Assembly (NCBI GenBank): GCA_038095605.1
Contig: CP144380.1
Location: forward strand, 1,886,001 to 1,950,000
Source of the DNA: Gemmatimonadota bacterium DH-78
GTDB lineage: Bacteria > Gemmatimonadota > Gemmatimonadetes > Longimicrobiales > Gaopeijiaceae
Length of the DNA: 64,000 bases
Reading direction: 5' to 3'
Part shown: piece after piece, positions 27,242 through 37,217 of the stretch
How the letters are laid out: each line of letters opens with the position of its first letter
Position numbering within the stretch: position 1 is the first letter of the stretch
Notes under the pieces: model-generated
What the model was told of the DNA's origin: nothing
Databases searched by the model: none
What the model saw: the letters and a program-made list of their open reading frames with translations, nothing else
Position numbers and translations under genes: made by a program

Positions 27242-28251
27242 AGCGCCACCTCGCAGCGCTCCCGCGCAGACCGGTAGGCCGCCTCCACCACCTCCATCAG
27301 ATGCACCTGATCCTCCGGCGGCGCGGAATCTCCCAGTCCGCGCACGGCGCGGAGGAAGTGATCCACCTGCCTGCGGTAGGCGTTCATGTACGGACCGGCG
27401 CCCGCCGGATCGGGCTGGCGCGGGGTGACGTCCATCGGTCGCCCCCCGAGCTGCTTGAACACCTCCAGAGGCGGCAGCGAACCCGAGCCCTCCGTACCCA
27501 GCACGCGGGCGAAGTGGCGGTCCTCGGAGGCGTTGTAACTCCAGCTCACCTCCACGGTGAGGGCCACGCCGCGCTCGGTCTCCATCAGCACCGTGGCGGC
27601 GTCTTCCACCTCGTACTCCTCGCGCGTCATCACCGCGCTCACGCGGCGAATGCGGGGCTGGCCGAGCAACCAGCAGCCGAGATCGAGCGCCTGCACGCCC
27701 AGATCCATGAAGGCGCCGCCACCCGCCTCGTCCGGCTGCTGCCGCCAGGTGGTCCGGCGCACCTCGACCCGCCGGTTCATCCACGCCACCCGGGCCGCGT
27801 AGGGCGTGCCCAGCTCCCCGCCGCTCACGAAGGCGCGGAGCGCGGACACATCGGGGCGAAAGCGGTGGCTCATGCCCACCGCCACGCACCGCCGCGCGGC
27901 CTCGGCCGCGGCCAGCACCCGCCGGCATCCGTCGGCGCTGAGGGCGAGGGGCCGCTCCACCAGTACGTGGAGGCCGGCGTCGAGAGCGGCCACCGCCTGA
28001 TCCTCGTGAAGGTGGTTCGGGGTGCAGAGCAGCACCGCATCCACCTCGCCGTCGGAGAAGAGGCCGGCATCGTCGAGCACGCGGTCGACGCCGAAGCGAT
28101 CGGCGATCGCGCGCGCCTTGCGCTCGTCGCGGTCGGCCACCGCCACCACCTCCACATCCGGTCGTTCGAGCAGGATCGGAAGGTGTACGAGCTGGCTCAC
28201 GGCCCCCGTGCCGACCAGCCCCACCCGCACCGTTTCGCCGGGACTGCTCAT
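27238..28251 (-). CDS. Gfo/Idh/MocA family oxidoreductase
   Basis: The 337-residue protein has an N-terminal NAD(P) Rossmann fold (RVGLVGTGAVSQLVHLP at about 9-25) and the family motif HVLVERPLAL, a variant of EKP with Arg in place of Lys at the catalytic position. A C-terminal substrate domain follows. These enzymes oxidise or reduce sugars and related compounds; the substrate is not predictable. The ATG at 28251 overlaps the preceding stop as ATGA. The K-to-R change in the EKP motif occurs in some members and may signal altered chemistry. Confidence 0.88.
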   Translation of the reverse strand: MSSPGETVRVGLVGTGAVSQLVHLPILLERPDVEVVAVADRDERKARAIADRFGVDRVLDDAGLFSDGEVDAVLLCTPNHLHEDQAVAALDAGLHVLVERPLALSADGCRRVLAAAEAARRCVAVGMSHRFRPDVSALRAFVSGGELGTPYAARVAWMNRRVEVRRTTWRQQPDEAGGGAFMDLGVQALDLGCWLLGQPRIRRVSAVMTREEYEVEDAATVLMETERGVALTVEVSWSYNASEDRHFARVLGTEGSGSLPPLEVFKQLGGRPMDVTPRQPDPAGAGPYMNAYRRQVDHFLRAVRGLGDSAPPEDQVHLMEVVEAAYRSARERCEVAL

Positions 28252-28925
28252 CGAATCTCGCCCGGAGCCGCCGGTCCGAACATGAACTGGGTGCCCACGC
28301 TGATCTGACCGTAGTGCAGATCGCCGAGCAGCTCGTAACGCAGAGTGCCGTACAGCCGCATGCGGTCGGTGACCGGGTACTCGAGTCCGGTGTGGAGATT
28401 GAAGCCGGCCGTGACGGTGTCGAGCAGATCCTCGATGAAGGTGTCGGCCACGGCCTCGCCGTCGCCGTTCATGATGTGCGCCGAGGCGCCGGCGCCGAGA
28501 TAGGTCAGCAGGCCGAATGGCACCGACCAGACGATGTGCCCATCGAGGCCGATCACCAGATCCGACCAGTCGATGCGACCGAGGTCGACGTTCGCCGGCG
28601 GCGTGCCGGGCGGGCTCGAGCGGTCGACGAGTTCGTTGAGCCGGACCTCGAGCTCGCGCACCTCTCCCGACTTCATCCGCGACGACCAGTAGCCGAGGGT
28701 GGGCACGATGCGCAGCCCCGGCCCGAGGTAGCCCAGATCCATGCGGAGTCCGATGGACATGTCGTTGTCGACCCGACTCGGGAAGATGCCCCCGAGTTCG
28801 ATCCCCACGCCCCGAAAGGAGAGGTTCTCGTAGTCGAAGTCCGCGAGATCCTGCGCGGCGAGGGGACTCCCGCCGAGGACACCCGCCAGCGTCGCCAACC
28901 CGAGACAGCGTCTCCACACACTCAC
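28248..28925 (-). CDS. Secreted outer-membrane beta-barrel-like protein
   Basis: The 225-residue protein begins with a signal peptide (WRRCLGLATLAGVLGGSPLAAQ) and continues with alternating hydrophobic and polar residues and many Gly and Tyr, as in small outer-membrane beta-barrels (for example LSFRGVGIELGGIF and RLYGTLRYELLGDLHYGQISVGTQFMF at the end). The last residues are not the classical terminal Phe. The GTG at 28925 overlaps the rimO stop as GTGA. Its function is unknown; it lies downstream of lolA and rimO. Confidence 0.7.
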   Translation of the reverse strand: MSVWRRCLGLATLAGVLGGSPLAAQDLADFDYENLSFRGVGIELGGIFPSRVDNDMSIGLRMDLGYLGPGLRIVPTLGYWSSRMKSGEVRELEVRLNELVDRSSPPGTPPANVDLGRIDWSDLVIGLDGHIVWSVPFGLLTYLGAGASAHIMNGDGEAVADTFIEDLLDTVTAGFNLHTGLEYPVTDRMRLYGTLRYELLGDLHYGQISVGTQFMFGPAAPGEIR

Positions 28926-30439
28926 GTCGTCACCACCTTTGCGATCAGGTCGTAATCCAGCGCGTCCACGATCTCCACCTCCACGAAGCGCCCGGCTTCG
29001 GGGCTCCACCCGTCGGCGCCGAGCAGCTGCGTGGATCCGTCCACATCCACCGCCTGGCCCTCGGTGCGTCCGATCGCCACGAAATCCGGGTCGGCGTCGT
29101 CTTCTCCGAGCACCCGATCGACGAGCACCCGGTGACGGGCGCCGATCTGATCGAGATTCTTCTCGAAGGAAATTCCCCGCTGGACGTCGAGGAGTTCCTC
29201 CAGACGGTCGCGCTTGACGTCGTCGTCCACCTGGTCGGGCATCTCCGCGGCCCGCGTGCCGTCCTCGATCGAGTAGGGAAAGGCGCCCACCCGGTCGAAC
29301 TCGATCTCCTCGAGCAGGTCGACCAGCTCCCGGAAATCGTCGTCGGTCTCCCCCGGAAACCCGACGATCACCGTCGTGCGCAGGGTGATCCCGGGCACGG
29401 CGTCGCGCAGCCAGCGCACCTTCTCGCGGATCGAGTCGCGACGCTCCGGCCGCCGCATCGCCTTCAGCACCCGGTCCGACCCGTGCTGCAGCGGCAGGTC
29501 GAGGTAGGGCACGAGCCGGGGCCCCGTGCTGCGCTCCGCGCTGCCGGCGAGCAACTCCACGAGTTCGGGAGTGATGCCCGAGGGGTACATGTAGAAGAGG
29601 CGGTACCAGTCCACCTCCGTGCGCTCGAGCAACGCGCGCAGCAGGTCCGGAAGCAGCGGCGCCGAAGGATCGCGTCGGCGCAGGTCGCGGCCGTACCAGG
29701 TGGTGTCCTGCGAGATGACGTTGATCTCGCGCACGCCCGCGCCCGCGAGGCCCTGTGCCTCCGCGACGAGCTCGTCGAGCGGGGCTGAACGGTGCAGTCC
29801 CCGCATCATCGGGATCGCACAGAAGGCGCAGGTGTGATCGCACCCCTCGCTGATCTTCAGAAACGAGGTGTGCCGCGACTCGCCGGTGAGGATCCGGAGC
29901 GGGCGCTCCATGAGGGGCACGAGATCGGGCGCCTCGTCGGGAAGGAGTCCCCGACTGCGCAGTTCTGGCACGAGTCCCTGCAGCTCGGTGAGCCCCATGA
30001 AGAGGTCCACCTCGGGAATCTCTCGCTCGAGGTCGTCCTGATAGCGCTGCACCATGCACCCGACGGCCACGACGGCGCGCAGCTCGCCCTGCGACTTCAG
30101 CTCGCAGGCCTCGAGCAGGGTTTCGATCGACTGCTCCTTGGCGGCGTCGATGAAGCCGCAGGTGTTCACGATCACGACGTCGGCCTCCTCCGGATCGACG
30201 CCCACCCGCGCGCCGTGGCCCACCAGCGCGGCCATCATGCGCTCGGAGTCGACGGTGTTCTTGTCGCACCCCAGGGTGATCAGCGCGATGCGGAGTCCGT
30301 CGTCGGGCCCCTCCACGGGCGGCTCGAACGAGACCGGAGCCACGGAGGGGTCCACGCCCGGCCGCACCGGCCCCGAGGTGACCGGAAAGACCGGGAGTTC
30401 ACGGATTCGACCCACGTTTCCGCGTACGGGTGCACTCAT
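28922..30439 (-). CDS. rimO: Ribosomal protein S12 methylthiotransferase RimO
   Basis: The 505-residue protein thiomethylates the aspartate of S12. The MTTase domain has TLGCDKNTVDSE, NTCGFI and VGCM cysteines; the radical SAM cluster is CDHTCAFC; and a TRAM domain ends the protein. The sequence before LRIALITLGC is a Pro/Val-rich extension of about 50 residues, longer than usual, so an internal start is possible. The ATG at 30439 overlaps the lolA stop as ATGA, which supports the long form. RimO rather than MiaB is favoured by KNTVDSE and PYLDLPLQH. Confidence 0.93.
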   Translation of the reverse strand: MSAPVRGNVGRIRELPVFPVTSGPVRPGVDPSVAPVSFEPPVEGPDDGLRIALITLGCDKNTVDSERMMAALVGHGARVGVDPEEADVVIVNTCGFIDAAKEQSIETLLEACELKSQGELRAVVAVGCMVQRYQDDLEREIPEVDLFMGLTELQGLVPELRSRGLLPDEAPDLVPLMERPLRILTGESRHTSFLKISEGCDHTCAFCAIPMMRGLHRSAPLDELVAEAQGLAGAGVREINVISQDTTWYGRDLRRRDPSAPLLPDLLRALLERTEVDWYRLFYMYPSGITPELVELLAGSAERSTGPRLVPYLDLPLQHGSDRVLKAMRRPERRDSIREKVRWLRDAVPGITLRTTVIVGFPGETDDDFRELVDLLEEIEFDRVGAFPYSIEDGTRAAEMPDQVDDDVKRDRLEELLDVQRGISFEKNLDQIGARHRVLVDRVLGEDDADPDFVAIGRTEGQAVDVDGSTQLLGADGWSPEAGRFVEVEIVDALDYDLIAKVVTT

Positions 30440-31092
30440 TCGTTGGAGACCACGTCGACGCCCGGGGGCACGGTGAAGGTGAAATGCGCCGCGCCCATCG
30501 AGGGGTCCAGCGCGAGGTTGCTCAGAGTGACGGTGCGGGTGAGCCCGTTGTCTTCGGTCACCTCGATCCGCCGGATGAGATCGGTGGAGGGATCGACCCA
30601 GATCCGGGCCGACACCAGCCCGCGGGGGCTGAGCGGCGTCAGAGCCAGCCGGTGGGTGGTCGTGCCCGCCATCTGCTCCACCCCCTCCGCCGCCACCGAG
30701 TACTTGCTCGCAGGCTCGGAGAGGAACTCCCGGAAGAAGTCCATGCCGCCGCGCGAATCGTCGAGCGGAAAGCGCAGAACCTGCGACTCGTCGAGGCTGC
30801 GGTAGTACACCCAGAACCACTCGCCGTCGGCCACCACCTCGTCACCCTCCGGATCGGAGAAATCCATCCGGAAGAGATTGGGGGTTTCCTGACAGAGGCG
30901 TCCGCGGGTGGTCTTGGCGTCGCCGAGAATCGGGTTGTCGAGCACCTGCACGAAGTCGGCGCAGAGGCCACCCAGTGCGGCGTACCGCTCGGATGCGGCC
31001 TCGAGAACGGCCATGCCGGAGTCCTGACCGGCGAGACCTCCGGTCCCTCCGAAAAGGACTGTGGTGGCGAACAGGAATCGAAGCGACGTCAT
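30436..31092 (-). CDS. lolA: LolA-type outer-membrane lipoprotein carrier
   Basis: The 218-residue protein has a signal peptide (SLRFLFATTVLFGGTGGLAGQ) and the LolA fold pattern: LCADFVQV near the start, LFRMDFSDPEGDEVVADGEWFWVYY and VSARIWVDPSTDLIRRIEV. LolA ferries lipoproteins across the periplasm. It starts at an ATG 56 nt after ftsK; the ftsK-lolA order is widespread in Proteobacteria and also seen here. A small hairpin covers the ftsK stop. Confidence 0.88.
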   Translation of the reverse strand: MTSLRFLFATTVLFGGTGGLAGQDSGMAVLEAASERYAALGGLCADFVQVLDNPILGDAKTTRGRLCQETPNLFRMDFSDPEGDEVVADGEWFWVYYRSLDESQVLRFPLDDSRGGMDFFREFLSEPASKYSVAAEGVEQMAGTTTHRLALTPLSPRGLVSARIWVDPSTDLIRRIEVTEDNGLTRTVTLSNLALDPSMGAAHFTFTVPPGVDVVSNE

Positions 31093-31148
31093 GGTACCGG
31101 GGGGACGGAGGAACGACTCGAACCACTGCCGATGTCCTACACGGGGGG

Positions 31149-33533
31149 TCAGCCCCCGGGTCCGAGCATCCGGTCGAGTTCGTCGAGGGTCATGAGCACC
31201 TCGCGGGGCCGCGAACCGTCCTGGGCCCCGATCACCCCGGCGTCTTCCAGCTGGTCCACGATCCGCGCGGCCCGGCCGTACCCCACGCTCAGCCGCCGCT
31301 GCAGCAGCGAGGTGGAGCCCCCCTGATTCTGGATGCAGACCTCGGCCGCCGCCCGGAAGAGTTCGTCCCAGTCGCCGGCGATCTGGTCGACCACGCTCGA
31401 GGCCTCGTCCATCTCGTGGTTGCGGAGCTCCTCGAGAATGTCGACCTCCGCTGCGATCGGGGCGGGCGACATCTCGCCGCCCTCTTCCGCGGAGCGATCG
31501 CGGTACCACGAGATGAGCCGATCGGTGTCGTCGGTGGAGAGGTACGCGCCCTGGATCCGCACCGGCTCGCTCTGACCCGGAGGGAGGAAGAGCATGTCGC
31601 CGTTTCCGAGCAGCGACTCGGCGCCGTTCTGGTCGAGGATCGTGCGCGAGTCGGTCTTCGACGCGACCCGGAAGGCGATGCGGGTCGGGAAGTTGGCCTT
31701 GATCAACCCGGTGATCACGTTCACCGACGGTCGCTGCGTCGCCACGATGAGGTGGATCCCGATCGCCCGCGCCTTCTGGGCCAGCTGAGCGAGCGGCCGC
31801 TCCACCTCGCTCTGCACCTGCATCATGAGGTCGGCGAGCTCGTCCACCACGACCACGATGTAGGGCAGCGGCCCGTCGTCGTAGATGAAGCGATCGGGGT
31901 CGCCCTCCGCGCCCTCGGCCTCGGGACGCCGCAGAATCGTGCCCTTCTCGACCCGCTGGTTGAACTCCGCGAGGGAGCGCACGCCGTTGGCCGCCAGGAG
32001 CTGGTAGCGACGCTCCATCTCGAGCACCGCCCACTTCAGCACCGCCGCGGCGTCGGCGGGATCGGTGATGACCGCGTGTCGGAGGTGGGGCAGATCGGCG
32101 TACGCCGACAGCTCCACCATCTTCGGATCGATCATCAGCAGCCGCAGTCGCTCGGGCGTGTGCCGGTAGACGAGACTGGTGACGATGGTGTTGATGCACA
32201 CCGATTTGCCCGAGCCGGTGGCACCCGCGATCAGCAGGTGGGGCATCTTGGCCAGGTCGGCCACGTAGGGGCGTCCCGTGAGGTCCTTGCCGAGGCCGAG
32301 CGGGAGCGCGCCCCGCGCATTGCGGTACTCCCGCGCCTCGAGGATGTCGCGCAGCTGGACGATCGAGGGGTGCGGGTTGGGAATCTCCACGCCCACCGCC
32401 CCCTTCCCCGGGATGGGGGCGACGATGCGGATGCTCGGCGCCTTCATCGCCAGCGCGAGGTCGGCGTCGAGGTTGGCGATGCGGTTCACCTTCACCCCGG
32501 GCGCCGGCACCACCTCGAACTGGGTCACCACCGGCCCCGTCGTGCGCCCGCCCAGCGAGCAGTCGACGTTGAACGTCTTGAGCTTCTCGACGAGCACCCC
32601 GCCGAGCGCCTCGAGCTCGCGCTCCATGTGCGCGCGGTCGGCCTTCTCCTCGGCGGTGAGGAGGGTGAGCTCGGGCAGGGCGCCTCCCTCGAGATCGCGC
32701 GGGTCGGCCGGATCGGGAAGATCGGCCGGGGTGGGCGGCCGCGGCCTGGTCGGCGCCGGGGGCGGAGGCGGGGGAGCCGCCGCCACGGGCTCGGGGTCGA
32801 CCGCCGCGGGAGGAGGCGCGGCGGCCTCCGGTTCGACGGCCGCGTCGTCGCCGGTCTCGGGGCCGGTCCAGTGCTCCTCGGGGAGCGGCTCGTCGGCGGC
32901 CGCCTCGGCCAGTTGTTCGCGCTTGTCGCGGTAGCTCTCGCCCAGCGCCTTCGCCCCGCGGGCCGCCAGTTCGCTGCCGCGCGCGACCCCCGTGCCGAGG
33001 GTGCGCAGGGGATTCCAGCGCAGGGTGAGCACGGACAGCCCCACGAAGGACGCCCCCACGAGCAGGAGTCCTCCGACCACTCCGATCGCGCTGCGCAGTC
33101 CGCCCCCGACCACGGCCCCGATCCACCCCGCCCAGATCGACTCCGGGCGCAGGATCGCCACGAAGACGGGGGCGAGAAGCAGCAGCCCCACGGACAGCGC
33201 TGCGGCTCGCAGACTCCACTCTCCCTCGAGCCATTCGCCGGCGCGGAGTCCCCCGATCGCCAGCAGCACCGCCACCAGCGGAGCGGCGATCCCGAGCGCA
33301 CCGATCAGCGCGCCCTGGAGCAGGAGACCCACCGCGCCGACGACGTTGCCGGAGGGGAACCATCCCGCCGCCCGCTCGCCGAGCCAGCCGGTGGGCACGA
33401 GCGCGGCCGCCACGAACAGGGCGAGGGCGAGCAGCCCGACACCGAGAAGGTCCCGCTGCTGCTCGGGAGTGAGAAGGCCGCTCTGACGGGCCTTCTTCGA
33501 CCGCTTCCGCCCGCTCTTCCTGCTAGCCGCCAT
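31149..33533 (-). CDS. ftsK: DNA translocase FtsK/SpoIIIE
   Basis: The 794-residue protein pumps chromosomal DNA at division. About four or five membrane segments (residues 25-200) are followed by a Pro/Ala-rich linker (about 235-300), the motor domain with Walker A GATGSGKSVC and Walker B VVVVDELADL, and the gamma winged helix at the C-terminus (VCIQNQGGSTSLLQRRLSVG), which reads KOPS sites. The linker is short relative to E. coli FtsK. The ATG at 33533 gives [10 protein letters not shown], a basic cytoplasmic start, and overlaps comB by 11 nt; the extension beyond is within comB. Confidence 0.95.
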   Translation of the reverse strand: MAASRKSGRKRSKKARQSGLLTPEQQRDLLGVGLLALALFVAAALVPTGWLGERAAGWFPSGNVVGAVGLLLQGALIGALGIAAPLVAVLLAIGGLRAGEWLEGEWSLRAAALSVGLLLLAPVFVAILRPESIWAGWIGAVVGGGLRSAIGVVGGLLLVGASFVGLSVLTLRWNPLRTLGTGVARGSELAARGAKALGESYRDKREQLAEAAADEPLPEEHWTGPETGDDAAVEPEAAAPPPAAVDPEPVAAAPPPPPPAPTRPRPPTPADLPDPADPRDLEGGALPELTLLTAEEKADRAHMERELEALGGVLVEKLKTFNVDCSLGGRTTGPVVTQFEVVPAPGVKVNRIANLDADLALAMKAPSIRIVAPIPGKGAVGVEIPNPHPSIVQLRDILEAREYRNARGALPLGLGKDLTGRPYVADLAKMPHLLIAGATGSGKSVCINTIVTSLVYRHTPERLRLLMIDPKMVELSAYADLPHLRHAVITDPADAAAVLKWAVLEMERRYQLLAANGVRSLAEFNQRVEKGTILRRPEAEGAEGDPDRFIYDDGPLPYIVVVVDELADLMMQVQSEVERPLAQLAQKARAIGIHLIVATQRPSVNVITGLIKANFPTRIAFRVASKTDSRTILDQNGAESLLGNGDMLFLPPGQSEPVRIQGAYLSTDDTDRLISWYRDRSAEEGGEMSPAPIAAEVDILEELRNHEMDEASSVVDQIAGDWDELFRAAAEVCIQNQGGSTSLLQRRLSVGYGRAARIVDQLEDAGVIGAQDGSRPREVLMTLDELDRMLGPGG

Positions 33534-34245
33534 GGGGCAGGCGAATGACGCGGTCGTCGAGCTCGGGCACCACCGAGTGGACGTCGAAGCGGGCGCAGTC
33601 GGCGACGTCGTCCCCGAGGCCGGCTTCGGCCAGGTCGCGCCCCGCGGCCGTGGAGGCCAGGGTGTCACCCACCGGGAAGGCGTCGGCGAGAGCCTCGGCC
33701 GCGATCGCCCCGTCGGTCAGGATCAGCGGGTCGGTTCCCGCCGCGCGCAAACGCCGGATCAGGTGGCCGGCACAGAGGGTGTCTTCGAGGGCGAAGGCAC
33801 CGGAACGCCCCGCGCAGGCGATCACCAGCCGCTCGACCCCGGCCACCGCCACCGTCACCGCGCCGAGGTTGTTGAAGGCCGCCGCGATCACCCGGTCCGC
33901 CGACTCCGCCGCCAGAAAGGCGCGCGTGCCGTTGGTGGTGTTCATGATCAGCCGCTTGCCCGCCACCACCTCGGCGGTGAACTCCGACGGTGAGTTGCCC
34001 AGGTGGTAGCCCTCGATCCGCCGGGTGCGGCGCTCGCCGCAGAGCAGGGTGTCGTCCCGCCCGATGGACTGCAGCAGCTTGACCGCCTCCTCGGTGGAGG
34101 CGGTGGGGTAGATCGCTTTCGCTCCCGACGCCAGCGCCTGCACCATCGAGGTGGTGGCCCGGAGCACGTCGATGACGACGGCGGTGGCGCCCGACAACTC
34201 GGCGTCCCCGAGTCCCTCGACGGAAAACCGGACGTCGATCTTCAC
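33523..34245 (-). CDS. comB: 2-phosphosulfolactate phosphatase-like protein (ComB)
   Basis: The 240-residue protein carries the ComB motifs [38 protein letters not shown] and [18 protein letters not shown]. ComB removes phosphate from 2-phosphosulfolactate in coenzyme M synthesis. No comA, comC or other sulfolactate gene is nearby, so the real substrate in this organism is open. The GTG at 34245 overlaps the accC stop as GTGA and the end overlaps ftsK. Confidence 0.88.
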   Translation of the reverse strand: MKIDVRFSVEGLGDAELSGATAVVIDVLRATTSMVQALASGAKAIYPTASTEEAVKLLQSIGRDDTLLCGERRTRRIEGYHLGNSPSEFTAEVVAGKRLIMNTTNGTRAFLAAESADRVIAAAFNNLGAVTVAVAGVERLVIACAGRSGAFALEDTLCAGHLIRRLRAAGTDPLILTDGAIAAEALADAFPVGDTLASTAAGRDLAEAGLGDDVADCARFDVHSVVPELDDRVIRLPHGG

Positions 34246-35603
34246 GACGCTTCGTCGCCTCTGCGGCGTTTCACGAACCGCTCGAGAAAGGCCGTGTCCA
34301 CCTCGCCGGAGATGAACTCCTCGTCCCGCACGATCTCACCGAGAAAGTCGGTGGTGGTGTGGATGCCCTCGATCACCAGATGGCTCAGGGCGTTCCGGGC
34401 GCGCGACAGCGCCTCTTCGCGGGTGTTGCCGCTCACGATGAGCTTCGCGAGCAGGGAGTCGTAGAAGGGGGGCACCTTGTAGCCGCCATACACGTGCGTA
34501 TCGAGGCGTACACCGGGGCCACCGGCCGGATGGAAGGTCCGGATCGTGCCGGGCGAGGGCGCGAAGTTGCGCTCCGGATCCTCGGCGTTGATGCGGAACT
34601 CGATGGCGTGGCCCCGGAGCTTGATGCCCTCCGGAAAGGACAGCGGCTGGCCCGCGGCCACCCGGATCTGCTCCTTCACGAGATCGAGCCCCGTGGTGAC
34701 CTCGGTCACCGGGTGCTCCACCTGGATGCGGGTGTTCATCTCGATGAAGAAGAACTCGCCGCTCTGGTCGAGCAGAAACTCGACCGTGCCCGCGCCCACG
34801 TAGTCGATGGCCTTGGCCGCCTTCACCGCGGCGTCGCCCATGGCCTGTCGCAGCTCGGGGGTGAGCGCCGGCGACGGGGCCTCCTCGATCAGCTTCTGGT
34901 GCCGCCGCTGCACGGAGCAGTCGCGCTCTCCGAGGTGAACCACCCGGCCCTGCGAATCGCCGAACACCTGAAACTCGACGTGCCTCGGACGAATGATGCA
35001 GCGCTCCAGATAGACTCCGGAGTCGCCGAAGGCGGCCTGGGCCTCGTTCTGGGCGGCTTGGAGCTGCTTGGGAAAGGTCTCCGGGTCGTGCGCGATGCGC
35101 ATGCCCTTCCCGCCCCCGCCGGCCGACGCCTTGATCATGATCGGGAAGCCGATCTCCCGCGCCACGGCCACCGCCTCTTCGGGATCGGAGAGGATCCCGT
35201 CCGAGCCGGGCACGGTGGGCACCCCCACCTCCATCATCGTCTTGCGGGCGGTGGCCTTGTCGCCCATCGACCGGATCTGGTCCGGATTCGGCCCGATGAA
35301 GACGAGGTCGGACCGGGTGCAGATCTCACTGAACTCCGCATTCTCGGCGAGGAACCCGTAGCCCGGGTGGATCGCCTCCGCCCCGGTCACCTCCGCCGCC
35401 GCGATGATGCGGGGGATGTTGAGGTAGCTCTCGGTGCTCGACGCCGGCCCGATGCAGACATCCTCGTCGGCGAACCGGACGTGGAGCGACTCGCGGTCGG
35501 CCTCGGAGTAGACCGCCACGGTCTTCACGCCGAGCTCGTGGCACGCCCGGATGATGCGGAGGGCGATCTCGCCCCGATTCGCGATGAGAACCTTCTTGAA
35601 CAC
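34242..35603 (-). CDS. accC: Biotin carboxylase subunit of acetyl-CoA carboxylase
   Basis: The 453-residue protein carboxylates biotin on AccB with ATP and bicarbonate, the first step of fatty acid synthesis. The N-terminal [21 protein letters not shown], the ATP-grasp glycine loop [13 protein letters not shown], and the active-site [14 protein letters not shown] are all present. The start is the GTG at 35603. accB lies 77 nt upstream, and comB overlaps its end. Confidence 0.97.
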   Translation of the reverse strand: MFKKVLIANRGEIALRIIRACHELGVKTVAVYSEADRESLHVRFADEDVCIGPASSTESYLNIPRIIAAAEVTGAEAIHPGYGFLAENAEFSEICTRSDLVFIGPNPDQIRSMGDKATARKTMMEVGVPTVPGSDGILSDPEEAVAVAREIGFPIMIKASAGGGGKGMRIAHDPETFPKQLQAAQNEAQAAFGDSGVYLERCIIRPRHVEFQVFGDSQGRVVHLGERDCSVQRRHQKLIEEAPSPALTPELRQAMGDAAVKAAKAIDYVGAGTVEFLLDQSGEFFFIEMNTRIQVEHPVTEVTTGLDLVKEQIRVAAGQPLSFPEGIKLRGHAIEFRINAEDPERNFAPSPGTIRTFHPAGGPGVRLDTHVYGGYKVPPFYDSLLAKLIVSGNTREEALSRARNALSHLVIEGIHTTTDFLGEIVRDEEFISGEVDTAFLERFVKRRRGDEAS

Positions 35604-35680
35604 GGCTTCCTGCCTCGTTGACCGATTCGTGTCGTAAGGGCGGGTCTACCGGCACCCGCGGAGGGGGGCCGAACCGGACG

Positions 35681-36166
35681 TCAGGAGGGGTCGATGCGGA
35701 AGAGCACCTGGCCGTACTCGACGGGCTCCGCGTTCTCCACGCAGATCTCGGCGACGGTGCCCGACACCTCGGCCTCGAGCTCGTTCATGAGCTTCATCGC
35801 CTCGATGATGCAGAGGGTGGCCCCTTCGCCCACCTTCGACCCCACGTCGACGTAGGCCGGAGCGTCCGGGGCCGGGGCGCGATAGAAGGTCCCCACCATC
35901 GGCGAGGTGACGTCGATGAGGTTCGAGAGAGCCGGCGCCTCCTCGACGGCGGGCGCGGCCGCGGGGGCCGCGGCTGCGGGAGCCGGCGCGGCGGCCGGCG
36001 CCGCCATGTGCATCGGCATGGCCATCGGCGCACCGGCGGCGGCCACCGTCTGCGGCGGCGTCTTGCCGATGTGCACCCGGGTGCCGCCCCGCTCGATCTC
36101 GATCGAGTCGATGCTGCTCTGGTCGATCGCCTGGATCAGGCGCTCGAGAAAGTCGAGATCGATCAT
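35681..36166 (-). CDS. accB: Biotin carboxyl carrier protein
   Basis: The 161-residue protein has an N-terminal helical region, an Ala/Pro-rich linker (about 41-78) and the biotinyl domain with EAMKLMNE; K125 is the biotin site. It carries the carboxyl group between AccC and the carboxyltransferase AccAD, which is not in the window. The ATG at 36166 overlaps the efp stop as ATGA; the efp-accB-accC order is common in bacteria. Confidence 0.96.
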   Translation of the reverse strand: MIDLDFLERLIQAIDQSSIDSIEIERGGTRVHIGKTPPQTVAAAGAPMAMPMHMAAPAAAPAPAAAAPAAAPAVEEAPALSNLIDVTSPMVGTFYRAPAPDAPAYVDVGSKVGEGATLCIIEAMKLMNELEAEVSGTVAEICVENAEPVEYGQVLFRIDPS

Positions 36167-36729
36167 CCGTTCACCCTCGTGAGATACTTGTCTTCGGTTC
36201 GGTCGACCTTGAGCACGTCGCCGATCTCCACGAACAGCGGCACCTGCACCACGGCGCCCGTCTCGAGCGTCGCGGGCTTGGTGCCACCCTGGGCCGTGTC
36301 TCCGCGAACGCCGGGGTCGGTGTCCGTCACGGCGAGTTCGACGAACTGCGGCAGGTCGACGGAGATCACCGTCTCGTCGTGCACGAGCCCCTCGCACTCC
36401 ATGTTCTCCTTCAGGTAGCGGAGCTGGTCCTCGCCGATCACGTCCTTCGAGAGCGGAATCATCTCGAAGGTGTTGGCGTCCATGAAGAAGTAGAGCTGGC
36501 CGTCGGTGTAGCTGTAGTTCACCGGGCGGCGCTCGAGGCGCACGCTGGTGACCTTCTCACCCGCCCGGTAGGTCTTGTCGACCACCGACCCGGTCAGGAC
36601 GTTCTTCAGCTTGGTGCGGACGAAGGCACCGCCCTTTCCGGGCTTCACGTGCTGGAAGTAGGTGATCGTCCAGAGGTCCCCGTCGATATCGAGGACCATC
36701 CCGTTGCGGAAATCGGCTGTGCTCGCCAT
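36163..36729 (-). CDS. efp: Translation elongation factor P
   Basis: The 188-residue protein rescues ribosomes stalled at polyproline. Domain I carries the tip loop KPGKGGAF with lysine 32 at the modified position, the type used by the EpmA pathway; domains II and III follow to the end ([24 protein letters not shown]). No epm genes are seen here. It lies 17 nt after aroQ and overlaps accB. Confidence 0.97.
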   Translation of the reverse strand: MASTADFRNGMVLDIDGDLWTITYFQHVKPGKGGAFVRTKLKNVLTGSVVDKTYRAGEKVTSVRLERRPVNYSYTDGQLYFFMDANTFEMIPLSKDVIGEDQLRYLKENMECEGLVHDETVISVDLPQFVELAVTDTDPGVRGDTAQGGTKPATLETGAVVQVPLFVEIGDVLKVDRTEDKYLTRVNG

Positions 36730-36746
36730 GCGGATCCCGTTGGTGG

Positions 36747-37217
36747 TCAGTCGTGAGGCGCACCGGAGCGCGCGGAGGTTCCGAGTCGGGCCACGAGGCC
36801 CCGCAGCCCGAGAAGATAGCTGTCGACACCGAATCCATAAACCACACCGGCCGCCACGGGGGCCAGGAACGAGTGGTGCCGGAAGCCTTCGCGGGCCGCC
36901 GTGTTCGAAAGGTGAACCTCCACGAAGGGCCGCCCCACCCCGGCCAGCGCGTCGCGCAGCGCGACGGAGGTGTGGGTGAGCGCGGCGGCGTTCACGACGA
37001 AGCCGTCGACCCGATCGGCGACGGTCTCGAAGTGGTCGAGCAACTCGCCCTCGTGGTTCGACTGGAAGGTCTCGATCTCCACCCCGAGTTCATCGGCCAG
37101 GGCCGCGATTCGCGCGTCGATCTCGTCGAGGGTGGCGGTTCCGTACACCCCGGGCTCCCGACGGCCGAGCAGTCGCAGATTGGGGCCGTGAACCACCCCT
37201 ACGCGCAGGGCGCCCAT
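36747..37217 (-). CDS. aroQ: 3-dehydroquinate dehydratase, type II
   Basis: The 156-residue protein converts 3-dehydroquinate to 3-dehydroshikimate. The family signature is GPNLRLLGRREPGVYG, where NLNLLG is usual, with the catalytic tyrosine in VYG. NAAALTHTSVALRDA and VEVHLSN are further active-site segments. The ATG at 37217 shares one base with the stop of the TPR protein gene (TGATG). A second shikimate gene, aroB, lies 18 kb away. Confidence 0.95.
   Translation of the reverse strand: MGALRVGVVHGPNLRLLGRREPGVYGTATLDEIDARIAALADELGVEIETFQSNHEGELLDHFETVADRVDGFVVNAAALTHTSVALRDALAGVGRPFVEVHLSNTAAREGFRHHSFLAPVAAGVVYGFGVDSYLLGLRGLVARLGTSARSGAPHD

Noticed and set aside
28922-30820. A 632-residue form of RimO
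   Set aside because: The added N-terminus lies within lolA in another frame and has no family match; the ATG at 30439 overlapping the lolA stop is preferred.
31144-31157. GGGGG-TCAG-CCCCC hairpin at the ftsK stop
   Set aside because: Only five pairs, and lolA continues the operon 56 nt later; too short to call a terminator.
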